Program-made: the position numbers and the translations under genes | NCBI RefSeq assembly: GCF_900142225.1 | Contig: NZ_FRAD01000011.1 | Coordinates: 33,011 to 97,010, forward strand | DNA from: Hathewaya proteolytica DSM 3090 | GTDB lineage: Bacteria > Bacillota > Clostridia > Clostridiales > Clostridiaceae | DNA length: 64,000 bases | Reading direction: 5' to 3' | Notes under the pieces: model-generated | Seen by the model: the letters and a program-made list of their open reading frames with translations, nothing else | The model's database searches: none | What the model was told of the DNA's origin: nothing | In this document: piece by piece, positions 1 to 7,513 of the stretch | How the letters are laid out: each line of letters opens with the position of its first letter | How positions within the stretch are numbered: position 1 is the stretch's first letter

Positions 1-76
1 TGGGGTATCGCCAAGCGGTAAGGCACCAGACTCTGACTCTGGCATTTCGTAGGTTCAAATCCTGCTACCCCAGCCA
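1..76 (+). tRNA. tRNA-Gln (anticodon CTG)
   Basis: The acceptor strand TGGGGTA pairs with TACCCCA near position 70, followed by GCCA. The anticodon stem CCAGA/TCTGG encloses loop CTCTGAC, so the anticodon is CTG. The gene begins at the window edge and its promoter lies outside. Confidence 0.93.
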
Positions 77-97
77 ATAAGAGATTTTGTATGTCAT

Positions 98-173
98 GCG
101 GGAATAGCTCAGTTGATAGAGCGCCACCTTGCCAAGGTGGAGGTCGCGGGTTTGAGCCCCGTTTCCCGCTCCA
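98..173 (+). tRNA. tRNA-Gly (anticodon GCC)
   Basis: Acceptor GCGGGAA pairs with TTCCCGC, followed by TCCA. The anticodon stem CCACC/GGTGG encloses TTGCCAA, giving anticodon GCC. It lies 21 bp after tRNA-Gln in the same orientation, so the two are probably co-transcribed. Confidence 0.95.
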
Positions 174-224
174 ATAATGACTCACGTGATGACGTGAGTT
201 TTGTTTTACCTACATTATAATTAT

Positions 225-301
225 GCACCCATAGCTCAGTTGGATAGAGTTACGGACTTCGAATCCGGAGGTGGCAGGTTCGACCCCTGTTGGGTGCACC
301 A
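225..301 (+). tRNA. tRNA-Arg (anticodon TCG), integration target
   Basis: Acceptor GCACCCA pairs with TGGGTGC, then ACCA. The anticodon loop CTTCGAA gives TCG. The 3' part from position 260 onward is the attachment core of the integrated element and is duplicated at 13712. The gene remains complete because the element supplies or retains the 3' half. Confidence 0.95.
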
Positions 302-321
302 TAAACCGTTGAAATGACTAG
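260..321 (+). repeat. attL core, 62-bp direct repeat
   Basis: Identical to 13712-13773, starting at the anticodon region of tRNA-Arg. After two mismatches the similarity continues to about 350, through the tRNA terminator. The bases just before the two copies differ (T at 259, A at 13711), which fixes the left limit of the core. Confidence 0.92.
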
Positions 322-350
322 AATCTAAGAAATTGGAACTAGTCATTTTT
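312..350 (+). terminator. terminator of the tRNA cluster
   Basis: Stem AATGACTAG/CTAGTCATT is followed by a T run. It lies inside the duplicated attachment region, and the right copy near 13764-13802 is nearly identical, with two differences in the loop. Confidence 0.8.
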
Positions 351-360
351 CATTAAAAGG

Positions 361-378
361 GTGCAACGCGGGTGCAAC
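361..378 (+). promoter_or_regulatory. paired GTGCAAC motifs beside attL
   Basis: Two GTGCAAC copies (361-367 and 372-378) lie just inside the left end. Two copies plus a partial third occur just inside the right end at 13581-13606. This placement suggests arm-type binding sites for the integrase or excisionase. It is an inference from position only. Confidence 0.45.
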
Positions 379-394
379 CCAAAATATTTTGTAT

Positions 395-441
395 AAAAAA
401 TAGCCCTCTTCACATGGATTTTTTCCTACTGGAAGAGGGCT
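395..441 (-). terminator. terminator of the integrase gene
   Basis: On the minus strand AGCCCTCTTC and GAAGAGGGCT form a 10-bp stem followed by ATTTTTTATAC, just after the integrase stop codon. Confidence 0.8.
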
Positions 442-445
442 TATA

Positions 446-1618
446 TTATTTAATATTGAATATATCATTTAGTAAATTTATAGCTTCAGTTTTAGTGCCA
501 TCCATTACATGCGTGTAAATATTCATTGTAGTGGTTATATCGCTGTGTCCCATGAGAACCTGGACTGTTTTAGGTGGAACACCATTTTCAAACAACCTGG
601 TAGCAAATGTATGCCTTAGATCATGTAATCTGAATTCAGGGAGGCCACACCTTTTTAATATCCTTTTAAATATTTTTCTAACATTACTACTGTTTAAGTA
701 GTTGCCAGTAGGAGTAGCAAATACAAAATATTCATCAAAGTATATATCTATATTTTTATCACGTTCAACAAGTTGATTTTTTCTATGCTCCTGGAGCAAT
801 TCAATTAAATTATCATTCAGTGGTACCGTTCTGATGGATGTATCTGTTTTAGGTAGTTGTTCAACCACTGTATAATGTTTTTCTTCCTTATCGTCAAATG
901 TATAGGTTTCCTTGATATTCTTATTTACTGATACAGTTTTATCTTTAAGATTAATATCAGACCACCTTAGAGCTAACAATTCACCAAGTCTTAGGCCGGT
1001 ACCAAGTGCAAAGATATATAATATACCTTTATCATGTTTTAGAGCCTCTTGCATGAACATTTGTTGTTGTTCTAAAGTAAAGGCTTTTATAGTATCTGTG
1101 GAGCCTTGAGCCTTTGGTAATGTTACCAGGGTGCAATAGTTTTTCATGATGTAATTCTCTTTTGTGGCTTGAGTTAAACAGGCCTTGAGGTACTTATTAA
1201 TATTTTTAATTGTAGAAGCTGGTTTGCCATTGGTAAGCAGCTCATTATAATATACTTGCAGATGTGAAGTCCTTAGATCCTTTAGCACAGTTTTACCCAG
1301 AGCAGACTCTTCTATATAGTTCTTATATATACTATGGTACTTTTCAAAGCTGGAAGGCTTTAAGTCATTTTTCCTGTAGTTGAATAGCCATATATGGAAC
1401 CATTCAGCAAGTGTAATAACATCATCATTAGGTAGCATACCTCTGTTATTTAAGGCTCTGAATTCGTCCATTTTATGAACCACTTCTATTTTAGTTTTAC
1501 CCGTGAAGGATTTCCTTTTCAAGGTTCCATCTTCTTTATATCCTACAGTGACTTGCCCTCTCCAGGTGCCGTTATCCTTTTTGTATATGGTGCCCTCTCC
1601 ATTGGATTTTCTACCCAT
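446..1618 (-). CDS. int: tyrosine recombinase (site-specific integrase)
   Basis: This is a 390-residue phage-type integrase that catalyses integration and excision at the tRNA-Arg site. Residues 1-55 resemble the AP2-like arm-binding domain (NGEGTIYKKDNGTWRG), about 65-165 the SAM-like core-binding domain, and 180-385 the catalytic domain. The catalytic residues are visible: R210 in GTGLRLGE, K257, H332 and R335 in LHDLRHTF, H358 in MGHSD, and Y368 in NIYTHV. It lies beside attL and reads toward it. The ATG has a GGAAG ribosome site a few bases upstream. Length and motifs are normal, so it is probably active. Confidence 0.95.
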   Translation of the reverse strand: MGRKSNGEGTIYKKDNGTWRGQVTVGYKEDGTLKRKSFTGKTKIEVVHKMDEFRALNNRGMLPNDDVITLAEWFHIWLFNYRKNDLKPSSFEKYHSIYKNYIEESALGKTVLKDLRTSHLQVYYNELLTNGKPASTIKNINKYLKACLTQATKENYIMKNYCTLVTLPKAQGSTDTIKAFTLEQQQMFMQEALKHDKGILYIFALGTGLRLGELLALRWSDINLKDKTVSVNKNIKETYTFDDKEEKHYTVVEQLPKTDTSIRTVPLNDNLIELLQEHRKNQLVERDKNIDIYFDEYFVFATPTGNYLNSSNVRKIFKRILKRCGLPEFRLHDLRHTFATRLFENGVPPKTVQVLMGHSDITTTMNIYTHVMDGTKTEAINLLNDIFNIK

Positions 1619-1639
1619 ATTATCACTTCCTTTCTATGG

Positions 1640-2388
1640 TTACCATACTTTAAATTTGGCCAATCCAAAATTGGATTCGCTAAATTATCACTCCTCAATT
1701 TTGAGGGGGGTTAAGATTAGATTAGCTAGTTTTCTCTTTTGAAGAAAGCAATTTTACCTTATTCAAACTTGCTAATTCAATATTTATCAGAACGGATTTT
1801 TCCGTTTTGACCATAATCCAAAATTGGATTATGAACAATTAGAGAGTTCAAGTTTGACAGCGAAATTTTTCGCCGTCAAACTCGGTGGTTTTGAATCACC
1901 CGTTTTGAGAGCCAATTTTGGTGTGTGCTATTCATCTAAATGATGAAAGCCTTACAGAGCTAATAGTCTTTTTGACTAACAGGTGACGAAATTCGTTGTG
2001 TGTTAGAACCAATGAGCAACTCCTATGATATAGGAATCGTATTTTAAGTACGAATGGATTTCGTGTTGGCTTGAGTGCAACCAAGTAAATATTATTTACC
2101 TGCATATGAGCCGTCTGAATATTATTGGGATGGCTCAAAGCATTGGTTTATTTGTCGGTGGTATCTGGTTGAACTTTGGTAACGTTAAGTTTATTACTGT
2201 TATCCCAAGGCTCATATGCTTTTGTATAGCTTCATGTGGAAAAAGGTATAATATTATAAACACCCCCGGGGGGAGGGGCAAAACCTCCCAAACGCTATCC
2301 AATACCCTGAGAGCCCCTCCAGTCGCACATATTTCCCGAAATGGGTATATAAATGTAATATTATTTGAAAAAATGGCATTTATACCAG
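1640..2388 (-). ncRNA. candidate large structured RNA between repressor and integrase
   Basis: This stretch of about 750 bp has no plausible gene but many stems. Examples are a 15-bp stem with one mismatch near 1849-1881 (AGTTTGAC/GTCAAACT), ACGGA/TCCGT near 1793-1806, TAGTC/GACTA near 1967-1979, TCCTAT/ATAGGA near 2021-2036, GTAAATA/ATTTAC near 2086-2100, the long-range pair GCATATGAGCC (2102) with GGCTCATATGC (2210), and GGAGGGGC/GCCCCTCC near 2270-2325. The perfect palindrome AATCCAAAATTGGATT occurs twice (near 1661 and 1814). Loops are A-rich when read on the minus strand, which favours that strand. Its family is unknown. It could instead be a DNA regulatory or decayed region. Confidence 0.4.
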
Positions 2389-2829
2389 TTATTTATATTT
2401 GTCACTAGCCAGTATATTAATAATAACTGAATCAGTTATTCGCTTGCATAGTGTCTCATATTGAGCGCCAGTTAGCCTAAATTCATTGCCCTCATAAGAA
2501 ATATAAACATATCTAAGGTACTCCCCATCACCGTCATCATCAAAGGATTTTTTTATGTCGATATTGAACCTTTGGGCTATTGCCTCTACCTCCGGCATAG
2601 ACTTAATTACTTTCATATCTTCCTTTTGCTGGGCGCTATCCATCGTAAGATCGTACACAGAAACACCTAAGGCAGCCGCTATTGAACTTAGTACATCAGC
2701 CTTGGGAATCCTATCCCCTCTTTCGTAATTACCAATTGCTACTCTTGAAATACCGGATTTTTCAGCTAAATCACTTTGTTTCATATTTTTACTTAGTCGC
2801 AATTCTTTTATTTTTTTTCCAATACTCAT
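2389..2829 (-). CDS. XRE-family repressor (CI-like)
   Basis: A 146-residue protein whose first 65 residues form a helix-turn-helix of the XRE/Cro-CI family (KQSDLAEKSGISRVAIGNYERG). The C-terminal part from about 70 is not recognised and lacks an obvious S24 protease motif, so LexA-type self-cleavage is not evident. Divergent transcription from the small Cro-like gene, with three identical operators between them, makes it the likely master repressor that keeps the satellite dormant. Derepression could depend on a helper-phage protein as in SaPIs, but the sequence does not show this. The start has a GGAGGTG ribosome site. Confidence 0.88.
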   Translation of the reverse strand: MSIGKKIKELRLSKNMKQSDLAEKSGISRVAIGNYERGDRIPKADVLSSIAAALGVSVYDLTMDSAQQKEDMKVIKSMPEVEAIAQRFNIDIKKSFDDDGDGEYLRYVYISYEGNEFRLTGAQYETLCKRITDSVIINILASDKYK

Positions 2830-2860
2830 AAAAGCACCTCCACATATATTATACCATATA

Positions 2861-2951
2861 AGATAACAAATGAAACATAAATTATAAAAAAACTATTGAC
2901 AAGATAACAAATGAAACGTATAATAGGGTTAAAGATAACAAATGAAACATA
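2861..2951. promoter_or_regulatory. three direct operator repeats between repressor and cro-like gene
   Basis: AGATAACAAATGAAACRTA occurs three times in the same orientation at 2861-2879, 2902-2920 and 2933-2951. The middle copy fills the spacer of the rightward promoter, and the third lies between that promoter and the cro-like gene. The first overlaps the expected leftward repressor promoter. These are very likely binding sites of one or both XRE proteins. Confidence 0.8.
2896..2924 (+). promoter_or_regulatory. rightward early promoter
   Basis: A consensus vegetative promoter: TTGACA (2896-2901), a 17-bp spacer, and TATAAT (2919-2924). It drives the cro-like gene and the replication operon, and an operator copy covers its spacer. 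Confidence 0.85.
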
Positions 2952-2963
2952 GGAGGTGAGAAA

Positions 2964-3161
2964 ATGGGGCTAAAATTAAAACTTAAAAGAATTGAAAAAG
3001 GGGTTAAACAAAAAGATTTAGCTTCTAACATAGGTGTATCAACCCAATACTTGAACGCCCTTGAAAATGGCAGAGCTACAAACCCAAGTATCACGGTAAT
3101 GAAAAAAATATCAGAATTACTTGATACATCAGTTCAAGAATTATTTTTCAGTGAGGAGTAG
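2964..3161 (+). CDS. small XRE-family regulator (Cro-like)
   Basis: This 65-residue protein is almost entirely one helix-turn-helix domain (KQKDLASNIGVSTQYLNALENGR). It is the first gene after the operator-controlled rightward promoter and has a strong AGGAGGTGAG ribosome site. Size and position match Cro-type antirepressor proteins that compete with the divergent repressor for shared operators. Here those would be the AGATAACAAATGAAAC repeats. Whether it acts as a Cro or as an activator cannot be read from the sequence. Confidence 0.85.
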   Translation: MGLKLKLKRIEKGVKQKDLASNIGVSTQYLNALENGRATNPSITVMKKISELLDTSVQELFFSEE

Positions 3162-3283
3162 TCACTAGGAGACATGAAACAGCCCACCTAACAAGGCAAT
3201 AGAGCCAACCAAAATGACAATGCAGAGAATTACATAGTAAGAGGCGCAACACCTCTAAAACAAGCTAAAAAGTAGGTGAAAAT

Positions 3284-3451
3284 ATGAACGAAATATCAGA
3301 GTTGAATTTCAATGAGACTTGCAGAGGGTATTTAATTAGGGCGCTAAAGAACGTAGACTTAGAGGAACACACTGATAAAGTGTTGGAAGGTTTAAGATGG
3401 GCATTTGATGAAATGTCTTTTGAAGATGCTAGGAAGGAGAGGAGTAGATAA
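3284..3451 (+). CDS. hypothetical early protein, 55 aa
   Basis: The ATG at 3284 follows the ribosome site GTAGGTG. The frame runs 55 codons and its stop TAA overlaps the next gene's ATG (TAATG), indicating translational coupling. The protein is acidic and predicted helical (VLEGLRWAFDEMSFEDAR) with no recognised domain. It fits the small accessory genes commonly found between cro and the replication gene in phages and satellites. The 120 bp before it, after the cro-like gene, contain no convincing frame. Confidence 0.6.
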   Translation: MNEISELNFNETCRGYLIRALKNVDLEEHTDKVLEGLRWAFDEMSFEDARKERSR

Positions 3452-3750
3452 TGGAGCAAGTAAAATTTACACCAGAGCAGATTGAATTCTTGAAAACTTT
3501 TCAGGTAGAGGAGCAACCCAAGAAACCCTATGTAGATATTACAGAGAAGATACAGGAGCATAAGAAGAACATTGACAAAAGGACCTATACAACTAAGGAA
3601 ATGGCAGAAGTATTAGGCATATCTGAGGCAAAAGCAAGGCAATTAACCCATGCGAAAGGGTTCCCAGTGATATGTATAGGTAGAAGTAGAAGAGTTATAA
3701 TATCCAAGCTTGATGAATGGTTGGATAAGAACGTAGGACAAATATTTTAA
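3451..3750 (+). CDS. excisionase-family helix-turn-helix protein
   Basis: A 99-residue protein. Residues 1-45 are a charged helical extension, and about 48-95 form a winged helix of the excisionase/MerR-like HTH_17 type (YTTKEMAEVLGISEAKARQL, then RVIISKLDEWLD). Such proteins act as excisionases or small transcription factors. It overlaps the stop of the upstream 55-residue gene and lies in the early operon, as expected for a factor that directs the integrase toward excision. The gene near 8191 encodes a second protein of the same fold, so which one is the true Xis is undecided. Confidence 0.75.
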   Translation: MEQVKFTPEQIEFLKTFQVEEQPKKPYVDITEKIQEHKKNIDKRTYTTKEMAEVLGISEAKARQLTHAKGFPVICIGRSRRVIISKLDEWLDKNVGQIF

Positions 3751-3761
3751 GAGGTGATTAC

Positions 3762-3863
3762 ATGAGAGTAGATATGTTTTTAAAGTATATGCAGCTATGC
3801 AAGGAATTACATATAAGTCCTTCATATGAGGGACTGACACATTTCAAGATGGCATTTAGGTAG
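3762..3863 (+). CDS. hypothetical micro-protein, 33 aa
   Basis: The ATG at 3762 follows an AAGAGGTGAT ribosome site with good spacing. The 33-codon frame ends 8 bp before the primase/helicase start. There is no recognised domain. The close operon spacing and good ribosome site are the only support, and it may serve mainly to couple translation into the next gene. Confidence 0.45.
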   Translation: MRVDMFLKYMQLCKELHISPSYEGLTHFKMAFR

Positions 3864-3871
3864 GTGGCTGA

Positions 3872-6295
3872 ATGGACATAAAAATTGCAGAAGCGAGAAG
3901 CTGTGAATCTAAAAAATGGCATAACAGAGTTCTTAAATGGACAGAGTTTGTTCAAAAGTTGAGTAATACTTACAGGACTAGTGAGACACTAGAAGAATTC
4001 AAAATCATGAATAAAAAAGAAAAAGGAAGAATTAAGAATTGTAAAGGTGGATTTGTGGGTGGTAAGCTTAAAGAAGATGGCCCACGAAACAAGTCCACCA
4101 TAGAAACAAGAGACTTACTGACATTAGATATAGACCATTGCCAAAATGATATATGGCCTACCATAGAGAAATTCGGTAAAGTGTGCTGTATGTATTCCAC
4201 ACACTCACACAGAGCTGATAACGTTCGTCTTAGATTAATTATACCACTAGATAGGGATGTAAAGCCAGAAGAATATGAGGCAATTTCAAGAATGGTAGCC
4301 TACAAGATAGGGATAGAAATATTTGATACTACAACACATCAACCCGAACGATTAATGTACTGGCCAAGTACTCCAATAGACGGAGAATACGTATTTGAAC
4401 AGGTTCCATTTGATGAGGGGGAAGTTCTAAAAGCTGACGGTGTATTAAGTGAATACACCTTTGGGTGGAGTGATATGGAGTCATGGCCTAAGAGTATCAG
4501 AGAGAATAATATAATAAAAACAGATGTTAAAGAACAACAGGATCCAACTACTAAAAGTGGCCTTATTGGCGCATTCTGCAGAACCTACACAATTACAGAT
4601 GCTGTGAAAACTTTTCTATCAGATTTATACAGCTTATCTGATGATGGCACCAGGGCAACATATAAGAGCGGTACAACCTCAAATGGTGTTTTAATATTTG
4701 ATAATACATTTAGCTATTCATACCACGATAGCGACCCAACACAAGGCATATTATGTAATGCGTTTGACCTTGTGAGAATCCATTTGTATGGCGAAGAGGA
4801 CAAAGAAGTGAAGAGTGGCACCAAAACTGAAAACCTTCCTTCTTTTAAAAAGATGATAGAGCTATGTGTAAAGGATGAAAAAGTTCAGAGAGAAAAATTA
4901 GAGGAAGAATTCGGCGATTATGAGGGGGATATAGAATGGCTTACTGAACTTACACGTACCGCTAAGGGCTCAATAGCTAAAACTATAGATAACATAGTAA
5001 AAATATTGCAAAATGATTGCTTGTTAAAGGACAATATATATTTTGATACCTTTGAACAGCTGCCTAAAATAAAAAGTAAGCTTCCGTGGAGCAATGTAGA
5101 CTTTGAACCTGGCTCTGAGTGGTCTGATTTTGACGATAGCGGGTTAAGATGGTACTTAGAAAAACACTATGCTAAGTTTTCCGCAATCGACATAAAAAGT
5201 GCTTTAGATATAATACAAGGGCAGAACACATTTCACCCAATAAGAGAGTATTTAACATCACTACTTTGGGATGGCGAACAAAGAGCTGAAAGACTGTTCA
5301 TTGATTATTTAGGGGCAGAGGATACACCTTATAACAGAATGGTTACTAAAAAAATGTTAGTTGCTGCGGTTAAAAGAGTTTTTGAGCCTGGCTGTAAATA
5401 TGAGGAACTAGTGATTTTAGTTAGTACTAGCCAAGGAGTAGGGAAGTCAACAATACTAAGTAGATTAGGGAAACAGTGGTTCTCTGATAGCCTTACATTT
5501 AACCACATAAAAACTGATATTAAAAGAGCAATAGAGCAAACAGAAGGATCATGGATAATAGAGATAGGTGAACTCAAAGGATTATCAAGCAGTGATGCAG
5601 ATGCAATAAAAGCCTTTATGTCAGGCAAGGTAGATAAAACAAGAAAAGCCTATGATAGAAGAGTAAGCAAAGTACCAAGGCAGTTTATAATAGTTGGGAC
5701 TACCAACAATGAAGAATTTCTATCAGATAGGACAGGGAACAGAAGATATTTACCTATAAAAGTAGCAGTAAAAACTCCACAAAAAGATGTTTTTAATATA
5801 GGAGATTATGAAATAGACCAAGTGTGGGCGGAGGCTTATAGTTATTATCAAGAAGGTTATGAGACTTACTTAAACAGTCGTGAAAATAAATTAGCGGAGG
5901 AACAACAGGAATTGTACATGTATGCACATGATGATGAACTGGAGTTCAAGGAATACTTAGACAAGCCTATATTGGCTGTAAAAGATAAAGATTGGTACAG
6001 CTTACCTTTAGTAGAGAGAATATCATACCTGTACCCAGAAGGGGAATTCTTAGGTGAAGCTAAAGAAGGGGAGACAGAAATAAGAGACAAGATATGTATT
6101 AAAGCGGTGTATGAAGAATTTATTCAAGAGGTGCAACCTGAGAAATCTAGAGAAGGTTTATCTAGAGAAGTAGAGAATGAAATAAAAACCTTGTTAATAA
6201 GGGCTGGATGGCGTAAATACGACAAAAGTAGAGGGAGAATGAGGTTTGGAGCATATGGCTTAAAAACGGCTTATGTTAAGAGTATCCCAAAGTAG
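3872..6295 (+). CDS. primase / VapE-family helicase (satellite replication protein)
   Basis: An 807-residue protein. The N-terminal ~200 residues look like an archaeo-eukaryotic-type primase domain, with the acidic pair D86-I-D88 in LTLDIDHC and a following YSTHSHR segment. The C-terminal half is a virulence-associated E (PF05272) superfamily-3-like helicase with Walker A SQGVGKST near residue 520, IIEIGELKG as the Walker B region, and NRRYLPI downstream. In SaPI-type satellites such a protein binds iterons, unwinds the origin and primes replication. Iteron-like GGGATAC repeats begin inside its last codons and continue downstream, in agreement with that role. The ATG is preceded by TAGGTGG. 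Size and motifs appear intact. Confidence 0.88.
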   Translation: MDIKIAEARSCESKKWHNRVLKWTEFVQKLSNTYRTSETLEEFKIMNKKEKGRIKNCKGGFVGGKLKEDGPRNKSTIETRDLLTLDIDHCQNDIWPTIEKFGKVCCMYSTHSHRADNVRLRLIIPLDRDVKPEEYEAISRMVAYKIGIEIFDTTTHQPERLMYWPSTPIDGEYVFEQVPFDEGEVLKADGVLSEYTFGWSDMESWPKSIRENNIIKTDVKEQQDPTTKSGLIGAFCRTYTITDAVKTFLSDLYSLSDDGTRATYKSGTTSNGVLIFDNTFSYSYHDSDPTQGILCNAFDLVRIHLYGEEDKEVKSGTKTENLPSFKKMIELCVKDEKVQREKLEEEFGDYEGDIEWLTELTRTAKGSIAKTIDNIVKILQNDCLLKDNIYFDTFEQLPKIKSKLPWSNVDFEPGSEWSDFDDSGLRWYLEKHYAKFSAIDIKSALDIIQGQNTFHPIREYLTSLLWDGEQRAERLFIDYLGAEDTPYNRMVTKKMLVAAVKRVFEPGCKYEELVILVSTSQGVGKSTILSRLGKQWFSDSLTFNHIKTDIKRAIEQTEGSWIIEIGELKGLSSSDADAIKAFMSGKVDKTRKAYDRRVSKVPRQFIIVGTTNNEEFLSDRTGNRRYLPIKVAVKTPQKDVFNIGDYEIDQVWAEAYSYYQEGYETYLNSRENKLAEEQQELYMYAHDDELEFKEYLDKPILAVKDKDWYSLPLVERISYLYPEGEFLGEAKEGETEIRDKICIKAVYEEFIQEVQPEKSREGLSREVENEIKTLLIRAGWRKYDKSRGRMRFGAYGLKTAYVKSIPK

Positions 6296-6571
6296 GGATA
6301 CATTTGCATGGTATGGATACAGCTAGGGATACAGCCCTAAGCCAGTCATACCAACAGCTGGAGCCTAACAGTATCCATTGTATCCCTATTATATATATAA
6401 ACTATATTTTATATTGTATATATGGTATTAGATATGTGTATAATCATACAGATATATATCTATAAGGAAAACAGAAAAAAAGGGATACTATGGATACAGC
6501 ACCCCTGTAAGCCTTGATATTGCTAAGGTAGAGATGTATCCCTAATTGTAACCCTAGTAGTAAAAGTATCC
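6282..6571. other. putative replication origin of the satellite
   Basis: GGGATAC or its complement GTATCC(C) occurs at 6282, 6295, 6315, 6326, 6371 and 6380. An AT-rich stretch of about 95 bp with TATATA runs follows (6387-6481). Further copies lie at 6482, 6492, 6536 and 6566. Two iteron clusters around an AT-rich block immediately after the helicase gene is the origin architecture described for SaPI satellites. No protein-coding frame occupies this region. Confidence 0.7.
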
Positions 6572-6601
6572 ATAAAAAATAATAAAGGAGAAATTTAGTA
6601 T

Positions 6602-7015
6602 ATGGAAATAGATTTAATTGAATATATTCACATAGATGGCACCACAAAGCCCACTTGGTATGAGACACTAGGGTATTTATTAGAGGTAAAAGGGACAAAA
6701 TTTTTCAATCCTATAGAGTGCCACTATAAATATCTTTTAGGACAAGGCAGTGATGAATATAAGACTTGTGTGGGAGATGATAGATATAAAGAAATAGAGC
6801 AGTGTCTAGTTAAGCACTTCATACCGAGAATTAAAAAGTATGGTAGAAGGATAAAAACAAGCTATGATATAAAGCACATGGTGCAGAACAAAATAGGCGG
6901 GTATGTGTCCAATGAAACTGTAAAATTTATTTTATCTATGTATAAGGTTCCAGTAGCTGTTATAGATAGGAAAGACGAGGCCTACCCAATAAATTTAAAA
7001 TATTATTTTAATTAA
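6602..7015 (+). CDS. hypothetical satellite protein, 137 aa
   Basis: An intact 137-codon frame with an AAAGGAG ribosome site, first gene after the putative origin. The protein is basic in its middle part (HFIPRIKKYGRRIKTSYDIKH), has no membrane segment or signal peptide, and matches no family I recognise. The segment SYDIKHMVQNKIGGYVSNETVKFIL reads like a small helical DNA-binding or adaptor fold, but this is a guess. Position between replication and late-regulator genes suggests a replication-associated or helper-interference role. Confidence 0.65.
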   Translation: MEIDLIEYIHIDGTTKPTWYETLGYLLEVKGTKFFNPIECHYKYLLGQGSDEYKTCVGDDRYKEIEQCLVKHFIPRIKKYGRRIKTSYDIKHMVQNKIGGYVSNETVKFILSMYKVPVAVIDRKDEAYPINLKYYFN

Positions 7016-7028
7016 AGGAGAGATAAAC

Positions 7029-7232
7029 ATGGTTTTCAAGTACGAAGGTAAAAAGTATTCATTAGCAGCAACTAAAGTTTTTAAGGGGTGTATAGTGCCT
7101 GATGCAATTAATAAAGTGTCAATAGTTTTTATAAACCTTAGTTTAGGTAAAGCAGAGCAGTCAAGGGTACTGCACAAATTACTAAAGAGAAATAATCTAC
7201 AGGATATAAAAAAGGAGATTGTTTGTGGTTAA
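7029..7232 (+). CDS. hypothetical protein, 67 aa
   Basis: A 67-residue frame with an AAAGGAGAG ribosome site, 13 bp after the preceding gene. It begins MVFKYEGKKYSLAATKV and ends in a basic helix, with no recognised domain. It overlaps the start of the next small gene by 8 bp, supporting a compact operon of real small genes. Nothing in the sequence indicates its function. Confidence 0.6.
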   Translation: MVFKYEGKKYSLAATKVFKGCIVPDAINKVSIVFINLSLGKAEQSRVLHKLLKRNNLQDIKKEIVCG

Positions 7233-7371
7233 GTTAAGGATAAGTTACGAGACGGAGCAAGAAAAGAAGAAGATCATAGACAAGCTTGAGGGGGTAAAGT
7301 CCATCAGTAATTCCTCCAAAAGTGGTAAGTACTACAGGGTATATGTTGAATTGGAGTGTTGCAATATTTAA
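7225..7371 (+). CDS. small conserved phage-type protein, 48 aa
   Basis: A GTG start at 7225 follows AAAAAGGAG and overlaps the preceding gene. The 48-residue product (MVKLRISYETEQEKKKIID, ending KYYRVYVELECCNI) has the beta-helix-beta pattern of small proteins common in Gram-positive prophages upstream of late regulators. Its function is unknown. It is the last gene before the terminator-like leader of the sigma-factor gene. Confidence 0.6.
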   Translation: MVKLRISYETEQEKKKIIDKLEGVKSISNSSKSGKYYRVYVELECCNI

Positions 7372-7386
7372 ATTATTATTTAGACA

Positions 7387-7493
7387 TGATATAATATACT
7401 TAAGTACCACACTTGATAAAGTGTAAGGTTTAATTAGCCGCGGGAAATGATTAATAGGTTATACCTGTTAGTTGTTTTCTGCGGCTATTTTTT
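7387..7493 (+). promoter_or_regulatory. extended -10 promoter and terminator-like leader of the sigma gene
   Basis: TGATATAAT (7387-7395) is an extended -10 element. Transcription from about 7402 would first form ACACTT/AAGTGT (7409-7424), then a 13-bp stem, TAGCCGCGGGAAA (7435-7447) with 7475-7487, containing an inner stem AATAGGT/ACCTGTT. TTTTTT follows. This looks like an intrinsic terminator placed ahead of the sigma-factor ribosome site (7501), so attenuation or a separate short RNA is plausible. Confidence 0.5.
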
Positions 7494-7513
7494 ATATTGT
7501 AAGAGGTGATGTT

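Noticed and set aside
2255..2330. Possible CRISPR array from repeated palindromes in the satellite's non-coding region
   Set aside because: Repeats differ in sequence and spacing, with no regular spacer structure and no cas genes anywhere in the window.
1932..2408. Frames of 68 and 100 codons on either strand in the repressor-integrase gap
   Set aside because: No ribosome sites, atypical composition, and they cross the strong hairpins. The region is better read as non-coding.
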